Shown here: one piece after another, positions 25,366-37,763 of the stretch | Position numbering within the stretch: the stretch's first letter is position 1 | Layout of the letters: each line of letters opens with the position of its first letter | Assembly (NCBI RefSeq): GCF_000499845.2 | Contig: NC_023759.2 | Coordinates: 38,215,785 to 38,279,784 of the forward strand | Reading direction: 5' to 3' | DNA length: 64,000 nt | Source: Phaseolus vulgaris | Lineage: Eukaryota; Streptophyta; Magnoliopsida; Fabales; Fabaceae | The notes under the pieces: generated by a model | Databases searched by the model: none | What the model saw: only the letters and a program-made list of their open reading frames with translations | Told to the model about the DNA's origin: nothing | Made by a program: the position numbers and the translations under genes

Positions 25366-28300
25366 CGGAACCGACGGAGCCATGCACGTCTTCTTCATTG
25401 GCGAGGGACTCTAGCACCGTGATTCACCCAAGGCGGGAGCCCTTTGAGCACGGCCTCCTGCCAATCCCACGCCTCATCTTCTCCGACCCCGCGCAAACCC
25501 TAATTTCGTTGAAGCGGAAGCTTCTACAGTTATCCTCCAACCAGCGAGTCGACTCGGCGGCCATCTCCGAGGCACTGCAGATCTCCATTGAGCATGCCAG
25601 ACTCGTCATCGATACGCTCGCCTCGATTCTGCACTCCGACTCCGAACCTCTTGTCGCTGCAAAGCTCGACGAAGCCGATTCCGTCGGCGTCGACGTCCAT
25701 GATCTGGTACTATTCCTGTACATTCAATCCTACAAGAGGCTCCTCCCGCGGACGCACAAGGACTCCGCTGCCGTCGCCGATGTCTGGCCTTCCACTTCCG
25801 CCTTCGATGGCTACTTGTCCGCCCTCTCGCCGCTTCAGGTGAATTTTCCGTTTTCTTTCGATTCCTTCATTTGTTGTGAGGTAATTCGATTTGTTATTAA
25901 GCGCTACTAGGTACGACGGTGCTGTTCCGGACCAATCAATTGCTTAGTTACTATAATGTAGGATTAATTTTATCGTAGTGACTCTCACATTTGAACCCCT
26001 GGATTAGTTTTTTTAGCAGGTGTTCGTTGCTGTTTCGTTCTTTATGATTAATTTCTGTTTGATTTCCGTATTAAACTGCTGATAATTTTGTTTTGAGTGA
26101 TTCTGTCGTTGATTTGGTACAAAATGTGTTGATTCTGACGTTGAGTGTTTTGCAGCTTGTGCGCAGCAACAGTAGGCGGTTTATGCCATCGCAGACTGAT
26201 GAAGAGGCGCATCAGTTGTCATTTCTGCAAAAACACTTGGCTAACATTCTGTCTCTTCTAGCAGAGCCTGTGGATGGAGAAGGCGTAGAACTTCTGGTTT
26301 GTTAATTTGTTGTATTATTGAATGCTATTTATTATTTCTCATTTTCTCAATTCAAAATACTTGGTTTATTACAGCATTGTGTGTTTATTATTCTTAAATT
26401 TTTTTTTTCATCTTTGGGATATATTCTTGTAATTCAAATAGTGTTTTTGGCGATTTTCCATGCAAACCAATAAAAGGGATCTTGCATGGCATGGAAAGTA
26501 GTTTTGCATCACTTGTTGTATGCTTGTTCTTGTGTCCAACTTTTGCTTAGCTTCTGTAGAATGATATTATTTATTACTTAATCACATTTCTACATTGTTT
26601 GCGCTTTGCTATTAATTTTGTCTGAAGTCTGAGCATATACTCTGAAGACATCAGCTGTTAAGAATTTTGTAGCAGATTATCCTCCCTCCTGTGTCATCGT
26701 TCCGTATGTTTGCAACTAGTTACTTTGTTTTTGTGATATATCGTGAGCATTGCAGTATCCTAAAGGGGAGCAGAAAACAAGATTCTGTAGTTTGTCTCAC
26801 TCTTGTTTGATTTATTTGGCCATGGAGTGTTTCATGTAAAATAAGAATATTGTGCTAGTGCCTCTATGTTGGTTGAAATTCATACTTTTTTATTATGAAT
26901 CATGGATACAAATTTATCATTGATCTGTTTTGTCTTCTAGAGTTTCCAAGGGTTGTGATCTTCTAGTTAGGGATGTACCGACTGACAATTTGTACTAATA
27001 ATGATTGAAATTTGAATTGATCTATTTATATACATGTCATGCATCATGCACTAGAGAGTTAGCATGACTGCTCCATCTCTATCGACAAAAAAACAACCAA
27101 CTTTTATTTATTTGTTTTGAGTTGAGGGGTAAAAACAGGCAAGCTGGTTGCTGGCCATTTTCTGGTTCTTGTTTGTTATTACGACATTTGTTCTTGTTTA
27201 GGATTCCAGCATCTACTCTTACTTGTTAATCCGAAACCAACTTCTCTTGATTGTAATGCTAGTCCCCTCACTTCTGTGCACTAATTAATTAATTCTTACT
27301 GTATATGCACATGGCACTGCATATTACCTTGTGCATTTGGCTGTCATTAGTAATTAGTAATCATAACAATTAAAGGATACGCTAGAGTGTAGAGTTACAG
27401 CAACATTCAATTTATTTTACTTGCTGAGGCATTGATTATCACATAGTTAAATGCTACCACCTTTTCATTGTGTCATGATAGTTTTAGGAAGTGGTACATT
27501 CCAAAGTTTTTCCCTCCCAAGTAAAACTGACTCTTAAGATCATATAGTTTGTTACTGGAAGGAAAGATTAATGAATTTTTGAACCTTTTTTAATTTGTCT
27601 TTGATTAAATGTTTCATTACAGCAATTTATTTTTTATTGAATCAAATTTATGTTTTTCTTTTAGTTTATTATCTTAATATTGTTTTGTTTAATTGATAGG
27701 TTTTAACTATGGAAAGATTTGAGCGCCTTGGGTTTCTAATTCAGTTTGGTGACAAGGGATCTGAAGGAAATTTTTTCAGTCAATTTTCTCCCTTTTTTGC
27801 AAATTCAGACCCTGACATGCCTGCTGTTCCTGTTCCTGTCGCTCAAGTTCAAGATTGGCTTCTACAGAATATAGCTGCTGCTTTGGAATATATTTCTGAA
27901 CGGACTTCTTCTAAGGAAAATGGGCCAGCTAGTCCTTCTGATCACGATGTTGCTATGACTGATGCATGCGGTGCCTCAGTTAATAAGGTTTCAACAAGTA
28001 CTAGAGGTGCAAGTTTCATTGAAGGGATTTCCAAATCGTCATATATGAAGCATGCACCTGACATTAAAGGTTCCACTGTTAAGGTATGTTTCTAATACAT
28101 ATATTCGGTTTTTCAAGTATAATGTCACTCACATTTTGGATTATTTTGAGGTCTCAGTGAAGCTATTGATCCTAAATAGCCATTTAACCCTTAATATTAT
28201 GTTTTCATACAAGGATGCTAATAAGTGTGGGTATATGTTGAATTTAGAAGGGGAGATTTAAGATGAAATTGCTAAATGAAGAGAATATTTTAGTGAGAAA

Positions 28301-31300
28301 TTCTGAACAAAAAGACCTTCTCATTTAGTTGCTTTTTATGCTTACACACATGCACACTCTTAATAGTCTAAGTGGGCTATTTTCTTGGCTAACATGTAAA
28401 CGGGTGCAACTTCCTAGATACATGAGTAAAACAACTGGTGTACTTGAATGTGCAATTTCCTAAGCACATGAATCTACTATTTCTTAAGTACAGTAAGTAT
28501 TGTTTGTTCCAATCCAACATACTCTAGATAGGCATTGGCTTCTAAATGAGTATATAGCTCATAGTTTTCCAACTTGATGTAATAAAAAATGGCCGAAGCT
28601 TTTTTTATTTTTTGTATTGATCACATGCAATTTTCTGTATGTTTGGAATCTGAAACTGCCAGGGTTTGTCTGTTTATATCTGAACAAGATATAGGTTCAT
28701 GATTTGAAAATTATTCTGAATGCTTGATGCATTATGTTAGGCATGAGCTCCAGAATAGAGAATTGGGTTTGGAAGGTATATACTAGGTGGAGGAAACAAC
28801 GTGGAGTTGGTGATCTGTTAAGGTTAGTTAAACAGACAGTTAGGGTTCAGAAATTTAAATAGGGAGATGGATACAACTGTTAAGGAAGTGGAAGTTTATT
28901 TTGTAGTAACTCAAAATTTCTGTTGTAAGGGCAAACCCTTTATAAGGTGGCAGTACAGACTCCTTGTTCATGTTTGTAGAATTAACAAATTTCTTTCACT
29001 ATTTCTCCCATCTAACTTTTCCCTCTTCTTTCTATTTTATTTTGAATCGGAGACTAATCTGAATCCTATCATATTTCCACTCACTGTATGCATGAAAGAT
29101 TTGTTTGTGCCTTGTATTATTGTTGTTGCATTGGTTTTGAAACAGTAGAAAGGGTGAAATGCATGTATAACCAATGTCTGCATTTGATGATGTCTGTTAT
29201 CAATTGTGGATTGTGGAAAATGGAGGAAAACCAATAATCTGCTATGTCATGTAGCAAATAGCGTCACAGGATAATAGCAGAAGTCACTGAATGATTGAAA
29301 TATATTGTATGATATCAATGATGTATTTGCAAATAATTAAATAGTTCACAAATAAAAATAAAATTCATAAAAATTGGCATAATATTAACTCTAAGGAGGT
29401 GTTTGTTTCATGGAATCTTTTTGCATTCTCGGGAATATGAAAGTGAGAATGTTTATTCCTAGTTTTTGTTGGGAGGTTATCAAAATATTCCTCAGTATCT
29501 TATATTCCTGGGAAAGTTGCATTATCTGAACTGATTTTACGTGCTAATGGGGTGAGAAAGGTACATTTCCATGGGAATGAGGAAAGTTATTTTTTAACTC
29601 TAGTTTAACTTCCATTCCATTTTTATATCTTTAATCATTTTAAAATTTAAAAACATTCCAAGGAATATGAAAAATGAACCAAGCATATTTTTGGACATGC
29701 ATAGGAATAAGATTCTGACTAAAAATTCTCTGTAATGTTATTCCTGGTATTACAATTATATAACTTAAACCAAGTTCCCCCCTAAATTTCACCAAAGATG
29801 ACTAGAGGATGTATGCTGTAACCACAACAATGATAGAGGTTGTAATTGAAGATGGATTCGCAATTGTGGATCCAAGAAATACCGCTATGCAGTTGAGCTA
29901 TATCATCACTATGGCTGCTATTTAACAACTCTGATTGATATTGGTTATGTTATAGCCATATTTGAAATGAGGGCATAAAATTGCCAACTGATCAGTTTGT
30001 ATTGGGTTAGGTTTGGTTTTCGTGCTTAGTTTTTGAACATCTATAGTAAACTTTTTAACATTTAGTTCCTTAAAAAGGATATGTCACCATTTTATGATAT
30101 GGTATTGTTTGAGTGAATATATGTTTTTTCTGCTTGAATCATGTGTGTTTGGAAATTGAGAGGTCACTTCAGATTATGGTTGATGACTATATGTAGTAAG
30201 CTAATAAAAATTCTGTTTGATCGTTACAGGTTCTAAATTGCCACGAGTCTGCCATATACATCTTAGCACCTTTGAGATATGCTACTGTCTATGGGTGTTC
30301 AGATGCAACAATAGTTCTAGGAGCAGTAGGCAAGGTAATACTTAGTAGCTTTGTGTCCTGTTTGTGAAAGGAGCATAATGATTATACAAGGAATGAACAA
30401 TTATGAAATTTGTTTTTGTACCATAGTGCAATATTGTTAAATGTTTGGAATGATGGCATATTGGCAGTATGTTACGGTGGAAAATTGATATCTCCCATAC
30501 AAAGGCTATGGCATGGCATTTTGTTATGACAGGCCATGATGCCTGCAATGTCCGTGGTGCCTAATGTGCTTATGACAGAAATGAAAAAACTTCACACACA
30601 GAAATGGTGGAGCTGACCCAACTATTTTCATGGTATAACCCATCACCAAATGTTGTTTGAAACCCTAAAGCAGTAAAATACTTGTTCAGCCAGCAACCCA
30701 TATTCTGGCTACCTACCGTTATTGGTTTATTTCTTTGTTTTTGTCCCTTTTCTCTTCCATTTTCTGACCAGCTTCTCCAATGACCCTCCTCTTTTTGTTT
30801 CAATCAATTCTGTCTCCGTTTTTTTAATTCTGTTACTCTGCTTTTTTCTTGGGCTCTAGGGCTCCATCCCACTGCATTCTGCCCCCTTGCAATCTAGTTC
30901 TCTTATGCTCATTTATTTTATTATTCTGTTGTTACTTGAACTTGATGTCTTTTGCTTTAGAATGAACTATTGAATCTTATTACATTGTCTTCAAAGTTTA
31001 TGGAATATGCTATTTTTAGTCTATTGTTTTCTTAACATCAGTTTTTTGCTTTCTTCTTTCTAATTAGAGTCTGCAGTTTATGTTATTATATGTGTTTTGC
31101 ATGTGTTATAGCCCCACACCTCTGCCGTAGGCCACAATGCCATCTGCCATACTTTTATGGTGGATTTGTGGCATGCTGTATGAACTGCCATCCACCTTTA
31201 ATAACACTGTTGAATGTGAGAAACAATATTATTTGGTCATTTTAATGGTAAGGTGATATGCTTGGAAGATGATACTGGTGTGATAGATGTGCAGGGGCTT

Positions 31301-34300
31301 CAAGTGAATGAGATTTCCTTAGGATCGAAGTTCTACTATGTATGGGGAATGAAATTATGGAACTGGGGGGGTGTATAGGATTAGGATTTAAAATTATTTT
31401 AAAAGACTTATTTGTTAAAAAAAGTAGTATGGTATTCAATCAAGACTTTTAAATGATATAAATAAGCCTTGTGGCATTCAATTAATATAAGTAGGATTTT
31501 TTAAGAAGGGCAACAAAATCTAATGATATTCAATTAAGATGTTTTTCAACTTCTAAAAATCCGTTGAGTTCTTTCAAATCTAATAAATCCTTAAAATCTT
31601 TGCAATTAAATTCTTACATTATAAATCCATTCAAAATCTAAACTGCAAAATCTTAATCATAAAAATCTTTTAAGAATCCTAATAAGTCAACATTTATACA
31701 CAATCTTTTAAGATCCTTAAGACTTTTTATTCCGAAGTAGTCTTATAGAATCCTGATCCAATACACTCACCTAATTTTTCTATTAGATATTCTTCTACTA
31801 TTGTAACCTTGAATATCATCATTTCCTAAGGAATACTCTATATTATAACTAAGATGTATTTTAAGTAAAGTTGATTTTAGCTTCCATTGTATGGACACAA
31901 TTTGGGAAAATGTTTTTTTCTTACTCGGGTGTACAAGGAAATGGACATTAAAGAAAGGATCATAATCTTGTTGATTCATGTTTGTGAGTTCCATAAGAAG
32001 TGACAGAAATTATGATCTTCGGAAAATTTTCAATTGTGTAAAAGGAGATTGAAGTTCATGTCTAAGAATGAAAAAGAAAAGCAAAATAAAGGATTGGTGA
32101 GATGCCCAATCAATCAGAAAGATTGAATGTTCAAAAGTAAAGACTTCAACTTTCTTTGGGTTGGGGTATGATAGTTGATATCTAAACTTGTTTGAAAGTG
32201 ATAGTTTCTTGTGCAACTGTTGGTTCTTCACAATAAATTCAAAAAGTAGTATTTTTTTAATCATTAGCTTTTGTGTCTGTAAATTTTCACTTTGTGAAGG
32301 ACGAGATAATGATTATTGTTTCATCCCCCACACTTATGCATGCAATGGTAATCTGTTATTACTCTGTTGCTTGAAAACCATTCAATGTGATGTTTTTTAC
32401 TAGAAGTAAATGCATATTTGGAGAAGTTTTTTCTATAAACACTTCTAAGAAAGAAGAATAAGAAGGAAAAATGAAATCAGTTTCTCTGAAAGTTAAAATT
32501 AATCTATATATAAACTAATTTGTACGAGTTTTTTCCCTTCACCTTCTTCAGAATCTTATTTGTAACATATGTATAGGCTAATGTTACCTGTGGAGGGGCT
32601 GATTTCATTTTTCTTTCTTATTTTTCTCCCCTGGAAGTATTTATGGAGAATCAGATAAGGCCATAATTGTCATCATTTAATATAACACCTTTCAACAAGG
32701 TACTTTTTGGTGCCAATTTTGTTTTTATTTATAATGATTTATTCTTTTGGATTCACTTTACTGCATTTTACTACTTTCAGAGATACAATAGAACTATTTA
32801 CTCATCATTTTAAATCCTTTTGGTAAGACTTGGTAATGGGAGGAGAGGCATTTTACTGATATTCTGCCTACAATTAGTACTAGAATAGCTGGCGCTTAAT
32901 TTGCAGAAAAGAAGTTGATCTCTGTGTTTGTGTTTTTGTTTGCCAGGCTGTCAGAGTAGAACATTGTGAAAGAGTTCATGTAATCGTAGCAGCAAAACAT
33001 ATTTGTATTGCTAATTGTCGGGAATGTGTTTTCTTTTTGGGAGTGAACCGGCAACCTCTTATTGTTGGTGATAACCATAAACTGCAGGTGAGCTTCTTCA
33101 TTTACTGTTGCATTTTTATGAAGTTGGTACTTTGCCCTTCCAGGTTGGCTTCTGCATGAAAATGTGCCTATAGATTTTGGAACTATGTTAAGGCATAATG
33201 CTTCTACAGAAAATTTTAAAAGATTGACTTGTGATGTTCTCTGTGGCTTAATTGGTATAATTTTGCACAATATAGGTTGATACCTACGAAAAATGGTCCT
33301 CTTGGGTTGAGGTGTAGTGTTGGACATTTCTCTGACGCTGTAGGTATACAACACATGTTAGGCACTCCTCACTAGTTGCCTACATATTTTCTTTCGACAA
33401 ATTAGCTCAAATACTTGTTCCAAACCAACACCTCAATCTTGGAGTCTAAGTACACTTCAAGGACAGTACTATTATGAAAAATGTTCAATATTTTAGACCA
33501 CTTGACAAGTCAGTTTAAAATATTAAAAAATAATGCATCTCACTTTTTTTTTTCGGAAGGTCATTATTTGATTATAATAAAAAAATGTAAAACTTTGCAA
33601 GTTCTTTTTGAGGTGAGTACACTTGTATAGGAAGATAAAATTCTTCTTGTTTTTGAGATATTTTATAAGCAGAGAAAATGCTTTTTGACTGTGACTCAAT
33701 AAATATCATATAGGAAGAAAGAGAATGAAAATGAATATACAAATCTTAATTTTTAATTTAAATAATTTGTTTTATGCCTTTGTTCCTCATATTTAATTTC
33801 GTCTGAGTCTCTCTCTCTCTCTCTATAGACACATACACAGAGAGATAGAGAGAGGGAGATTATAACTGAAAGCACTTTTATTATTTTTGTATTGCTGCTT
33901 CTATAGTTTACACTTTACAGGGTTAGTGTCAAGTGGCAATATCTTGGTATTTTTAATCATTGAAATGTCATTTGGCCTTATTTGTATTGTTAGTACATTT
34001 GTTTCCTCAAATGTGCAGAAAGGACATAATGAATGAAATCACTGCAAAATATTGGGCAACTATTTATGAAGTTACTCTCGGCCTAGTACTTTTAAATCGT
34101 GACACTGTGATACACGAGTGGATAAAATAGTTACTGTAAATAGGTGTACTTTGAGCTTGTTTATGGATCGTACTTTGTTGATGTACTGGTATTATTTGCA
34201 ATTTTTAATTCTAATGTGTTGATTATTAAATTATTAAAACGCAGCACATACGTATTTATAAGGTATAACTGAGAAAGAAACAAAAAGACTAACTCCATCA

Positions 34301-36491
34301 CCATGGAAAAGCTTTAAGTGGTGAAATGGATAAACCCTTAAAAGTCATCCTAGATTGGTATATTTGGTGCTTTGCAAGAACAAGCCTTGAGTTTGTCTTC
34401 AAAATCTCTAGTAACAGATTACTCAACTATTCTTTTAGAACACTGCAGATATAGTATTTGTTTAATTAGAAAAAATATGGTCTCTAAGAACATCTTACCG
34501 AAGTCCTTTTTTGACCACATTTATGGATCGTACTTTGTTACTGGTATTATTTGCAATTTTTAATTCTAATGTGTTGATTATTAAATTTTTAAAACGCAGT
34601 ACATACATATTTAAGAAACAAAAAGACTAACTCCATCACCATGGGAAAGCTTTAAGGGATGAAATGGATAAACCCTTTAAAGTCATCCTAGATTAGTAAA
34701 TTTGGTGCGTTGCAAGAACAAGCCTTGAGTTTGTCTTCAAAATCTCTAGTAACAGATTACTCAACTATTCTTTTAGAACACTACAGATATAGTATTTGTT
34801 TAATTAGAAAAAAATATTCTCTAAGTAACATCTTACCGAAGTCCTTTTTTTGATCACATTTATGCTTCTAGTGACACTACTAGCTTCTTTGTTCTTGCAA
34901 TGTATGCATATTTTTCTTTATAATTCTCACTCTTCTCTGCTGAATTCCTGGTTTGAAATCTTCTTCCTTATAATGTTAACAGGTGGCTCCCTATAATACT
35001 TTTTATTCCCAGTTGGAGGAGCATATGAATGAAGTTGGAATTGTGCCCACAGTTAACCGATGGGATGAGCCTCTAGCATTGGGCATGGTTGATCCGCATG
35101 ATTCATTGTCTCATCCAGCTGGTGTCTCTGATGTTCAAGCTGAGTCTGCTATGCAGGTGGACCCAGATCAGTTCACTAATTTTGTGGTATGAATTTTTTT
35201 CAACACTGCTTGTATGGAAAGTGTAGATTTTTATGATTAGGTAGTCTTTTAATAGATATTCATATGTTTTCCATTAGATAATATATCGTCCAGGGTTTTA
35301 AGTAGTGCAATATAGTGCTGCTATTGCAGTGGGGAGCGGCCCTTGCCTGCTACAGGGGCTGATGTAGCGCGGCCATAGCAGATCAAATAGTGGGCTGAAT
35401 AACAGCCATAACAAGCACTATAGCGACACTTTGTGTTGATTCCAAAATTGAAATCTATAGATGTACTAATAGTGATATAATGATAAAAATACTTGGAGTT
35501 AGAAGATGATAATTGATAATTTTTGGCTAGGAAACTTTTATTTGAATTTGTTGGTCTTTGTATGTTTTGTTAAGAGTTAAGACACCGGTGGCATTTTATT
35601 TTTAATTATGAATATTATGAATTTTGAGTAATTTTTATCATTATTAAGAATTTTTATATAGTAAATTAATTCAAAATAGTGGCTATCCAGCTATATTGTT
35701 TGTGGAACGGGCTACTATTTGGAATTTAAAACATTGATCTTGTATGATTTTTGTAAATTTTCAGGTATGAACAGTGTTAAAGGTGCATTTCCTTAATCTT
35801 TATTTAGTCGTGATTTTACTCTGTCCGCATTGTTGTCATGCAGATTCCAAACTGGTTTGGAGGAGAGTCCACTGGGTCTACAAAAAGCAACCCATTCACG
35901 TTACCAGATGCTTATATGGCATCTCAGAATAAAAATGTATGCATGCTGTTAATTGATGAGTATATGAACTATTTGATTTCCAATTAAGTGTTTTTTTTTT
36001 TAAAGAATGAATTTATGTTTCAATTTGAATGAATTTTATCTTTGCAGCAAAAAAATTTAGGGGAGATAAGGCAGCTCTTACGAGAAGCACCTTTAGAAGA
36101 AAGTCGCAAACGAGAATTGTCATCTGCTCTCCATGTCTACTTCAGGGACTGGTTATATGGTAACTATCAGTTTTTGCCTTTTAGGCCCAATGTAAATGCG
36201 TTTTCCTACAAGTACTTGAAGGAGAAAATAAAGTGAATGTAGAAAGTAAGTTGAATCGAACTTTCCCCATAAGATAATATCAGCATGAAGTAATTAAAAG
36301 AATCAAAGTTCTAAATAGAAGTTTTAATCACAAGACAACTGATGGACAGTATATCATAAAAGAAGTCTGGTACAAGGCGGGCTGCTCTAACTATTTTCTG
36401 GAGGAGAGGCTAAGCGGATAGTGCTAATAACTTTTTTTCTGTTGCAGCTTCCGGAAACATTCGTCAGCTTTATTTTCTACAAGGCGATTGA
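25362..36491 (+). CDS. TBCCD1: TBCC-domain-containing protein 1, copy A (9 exons, 566 aa)
   Basis: Exons: 25362-25838, 26156-26296, 27700-28083, 30230-30334, 32947-33087, 34983-35186, 35844-35936, 36048-36159, 36448-36491. All introns are GT-AG and the joined frame is open for 566 codons. The N-terminal half starts MTEPTEP and contains RREPFEHGLLPIPRLIFSDP. A tubulin-binding-cofactor-C/CARP beta-helix domain lies at about residues 310-430 (ASFIEGISKSSY, CSDATIVLGAVGKAVRVEHC, VFFLGVNRQPLIVGDNHKLQ). The C-terminus ends SGNIRQLYFLQGD. TBCCD1 relatives act in centrosome/Golgi positioning in animals and algae; the plant role is little known. The arginine-finger position of TBCC appears to be Cys, so GAP activity is doubtful. 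Introns are swollen by insertions. Intact; family call firm. Confidence 0.93.
29395..29782. mobile_element. Tourist-like MITE in intron 3 of TBCCD1-A
   Basis: A 388-bp AT-rich segment begins GGAGGTGTTTGTTTC and ends CCAAGTTCCCCCC, imperfect inverted termini, flanked by TAA on both sides (29392-29394 and 29783-29785). A 3-bp TAA/TTA duplication is the rule for PIF/Harbinger MITEs. The interior has GGAATAT/ATATTCC pairs, giving hairpin potential. Copy B lacks it. Confidence 0.55.
30429..31230. mobile_element. hAT-like insertion in intron 4 of TBCCD1-A, absent from copy B
   Basis: The flanks align to one continuous place in copy B (around 46565-46590), while about 0.79 kb lies between them in copy A. 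Its ends are imperfectly inverted: CAATATTGTTAAATG...GGCA at the left, and the complement of CAGTGTTATTAAAGGTGG at the right (ending about 31209). A CAGTG-type end suggests hAT. The CAATATT at 30429-30435 recurs at 31224-31230 and could be a target duplication. The exact edges are therefore uncertain by about 20 bp. Confidence 0.45.
31365..31771. mobile_element. MITE-like element in intron 4 of TBCCD1-A
   Basis: The left end GGGTGTATAGGATTAGGATT and the complement of the right end, GTGTATTGGATCAGGATT, match over 16 of 18 bases as inverted repeats. The interior has many TTTTAAGA / TCTTTTAA motifs that can fold. About 0.4 kb, with no coding capacity and not seen in copy B. The superfamily is unsure because the duplication is not clear. 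Confidence 0.5.
34161..34863. repeat. 360-bp tandem duplication in intron 5 of TBCCD1-A
   Basis: The unit starting TTATGGATCGTACTTTGTT occurs at 34161-34520 and again at 34521 to about 34863, nearly identical over its length (shared landmarks CTAACTCCATCACCATGG and AGATTACTCAACTATTCTTT). Copy B has one diverged version in its intron 5 (about 48150-48350). The duplication is therefore specific to copy A and fairly recent. Confidence 0.85.
35291..35736. mobile_element. MITE-like element in intron 6 of TBCCD1-A
   Basis: A 446-bp segment starts CAGGGTTTTAA and ends TTAAAACATTG, inverted with two mismatches. The left part holds a GC-rich run with TAGCG/CGCTA-type motifs and the right part AGCTATATTG, able to pair. 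Intron 6 is 657 bp in copy A and 197 bp in copy B, and this segment accounts for the difference. The CAGGG end suggests a non-autonomous hAT element. Confidence 0.5.
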
Positions 36492-37763
36492 TCTTTTTCA
36501 GACAATGCAATGGCACAGTTAATGGTACAGGAACGAGGTTTCTGGTTTCCTTTTTGCACTTCCTTCTCTATTCCCCTTGCCAATTATATTGGCGGCATAG
36601 GTAGCAGAGTTCCGATCAGGTGAATTCGACTGACACCTATTTATGCCGTGACATCAGCGGTGCACAGAATCGATGAAAAATACAGTTGCTAATCTGATTG
36701 TAATATTTTTTTTTTGTTTATGAAAATAATTTACTGTAATATTTTGGTAGCCTAAATTAATGGCGCTTTTGTGGAAATTCCAGCGGCCACCATCTAGTTT
36801 ACTGTATATCTCCTCTTCCATTTTCGTTTAGTTGGGAATTCACTTCGTACATTAAGGTGGCTGGTTTACAACTCATTGGGGGAGGATTCTACTTTCTACG
36901 TTAGGGCATAAGGGAGTGCACGTCAAAAGAGCTTTAGTTATTGGAAAACATATATTTAAAATTTTAATGAATATAATTCAGCACTCCCCTTACAAATGCA
37001 CAACTTATTCTTCAAGAGTCATTAACTGCCTACATATTCAACCAGCCGTATATGCTAATGAATTATTTGTTTTAAAGTTTGAGTAACTCAAATAATTTTA
37101 TGAATATGTTTCTAACATGACCTAATATCAAAGTCTGCTAAATGTGTTTTGTTTGATGAATATCTTTATTGATAAAATACCAGTTGAAGATTCATCGCAG
37201 AAGCCAAACCAAACATCCACTCCAAGCTAGATTTAGTGGCACGACTTTTTGGGTGGTTAATTTTTTGTCAAGTAGGGTATATTTGTGTTAATTAAGAGTG
37301 AATCTATAATTTAATAAATTAAATTAACTAACAAAATATGAAGTAAAGAAGAATGTACTAAATAGTGATTTATTTTCTTTTAGCAGTGTGTTGATAATGA
37401 ATGTTTAAATTTAATAAGTTAAACTAATTATTATTTAAAATTTGGTGTAACAAAATATGAAGTAAATAATTGATGTATTAATCTATTTAACACTTGATTT
37501 TGCAATATTTTAATGAATTGTGTTAAAAATATTTAATAAACTTTGTTGTAGAATTAACTAGTATATATATTGTGGTGTTATAGTACTTTATTAAGTAAAA
37601 AAAGATGAGTAAATAGAGTAAAAATAAGAAAATTATTAGAGAAAATAAAATAAATTACATAAAAAGTAAATGTGGATTATAAAATTGTTTTTATTACATA
37701 AACTTAAACAAATTATTTAGGAGACATTATGTTACATGGTGGTCTTCCTCTCTGTCTTTAAGG
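36492..37763. other. 3' flank of TBCCD1-A and AT-rich intergenic DNA
   Basis: To about 36800 the sequence still aligns with the region after the stop of copy B (shared GGAACGAGGTTTCTGG, TGCTAATCTGATTGTAATAT and CCTAAATTAATGGC), so it is probably 3'UTR. Beyond 36850 the DNA is AT-rich and holds nothing I recognise. Confidence 0.5.

Noticed and set aside
25121..25723. Minus-strand ORFs opposite the start of TBCCD1-A
   Set aside because: They are shadows of exon 1 and of the CT-rich leader (giving RE-rich repeats) and resemble no protein family.
33808..33860. Alternating TCTC / AGAG tract as a regulatory hairpin in intron 5 of copy A
   Set aside because: It is a simple dinucleotide microsatellite with a TATAGACACATACAC interruption; copy B shows no counterpart.
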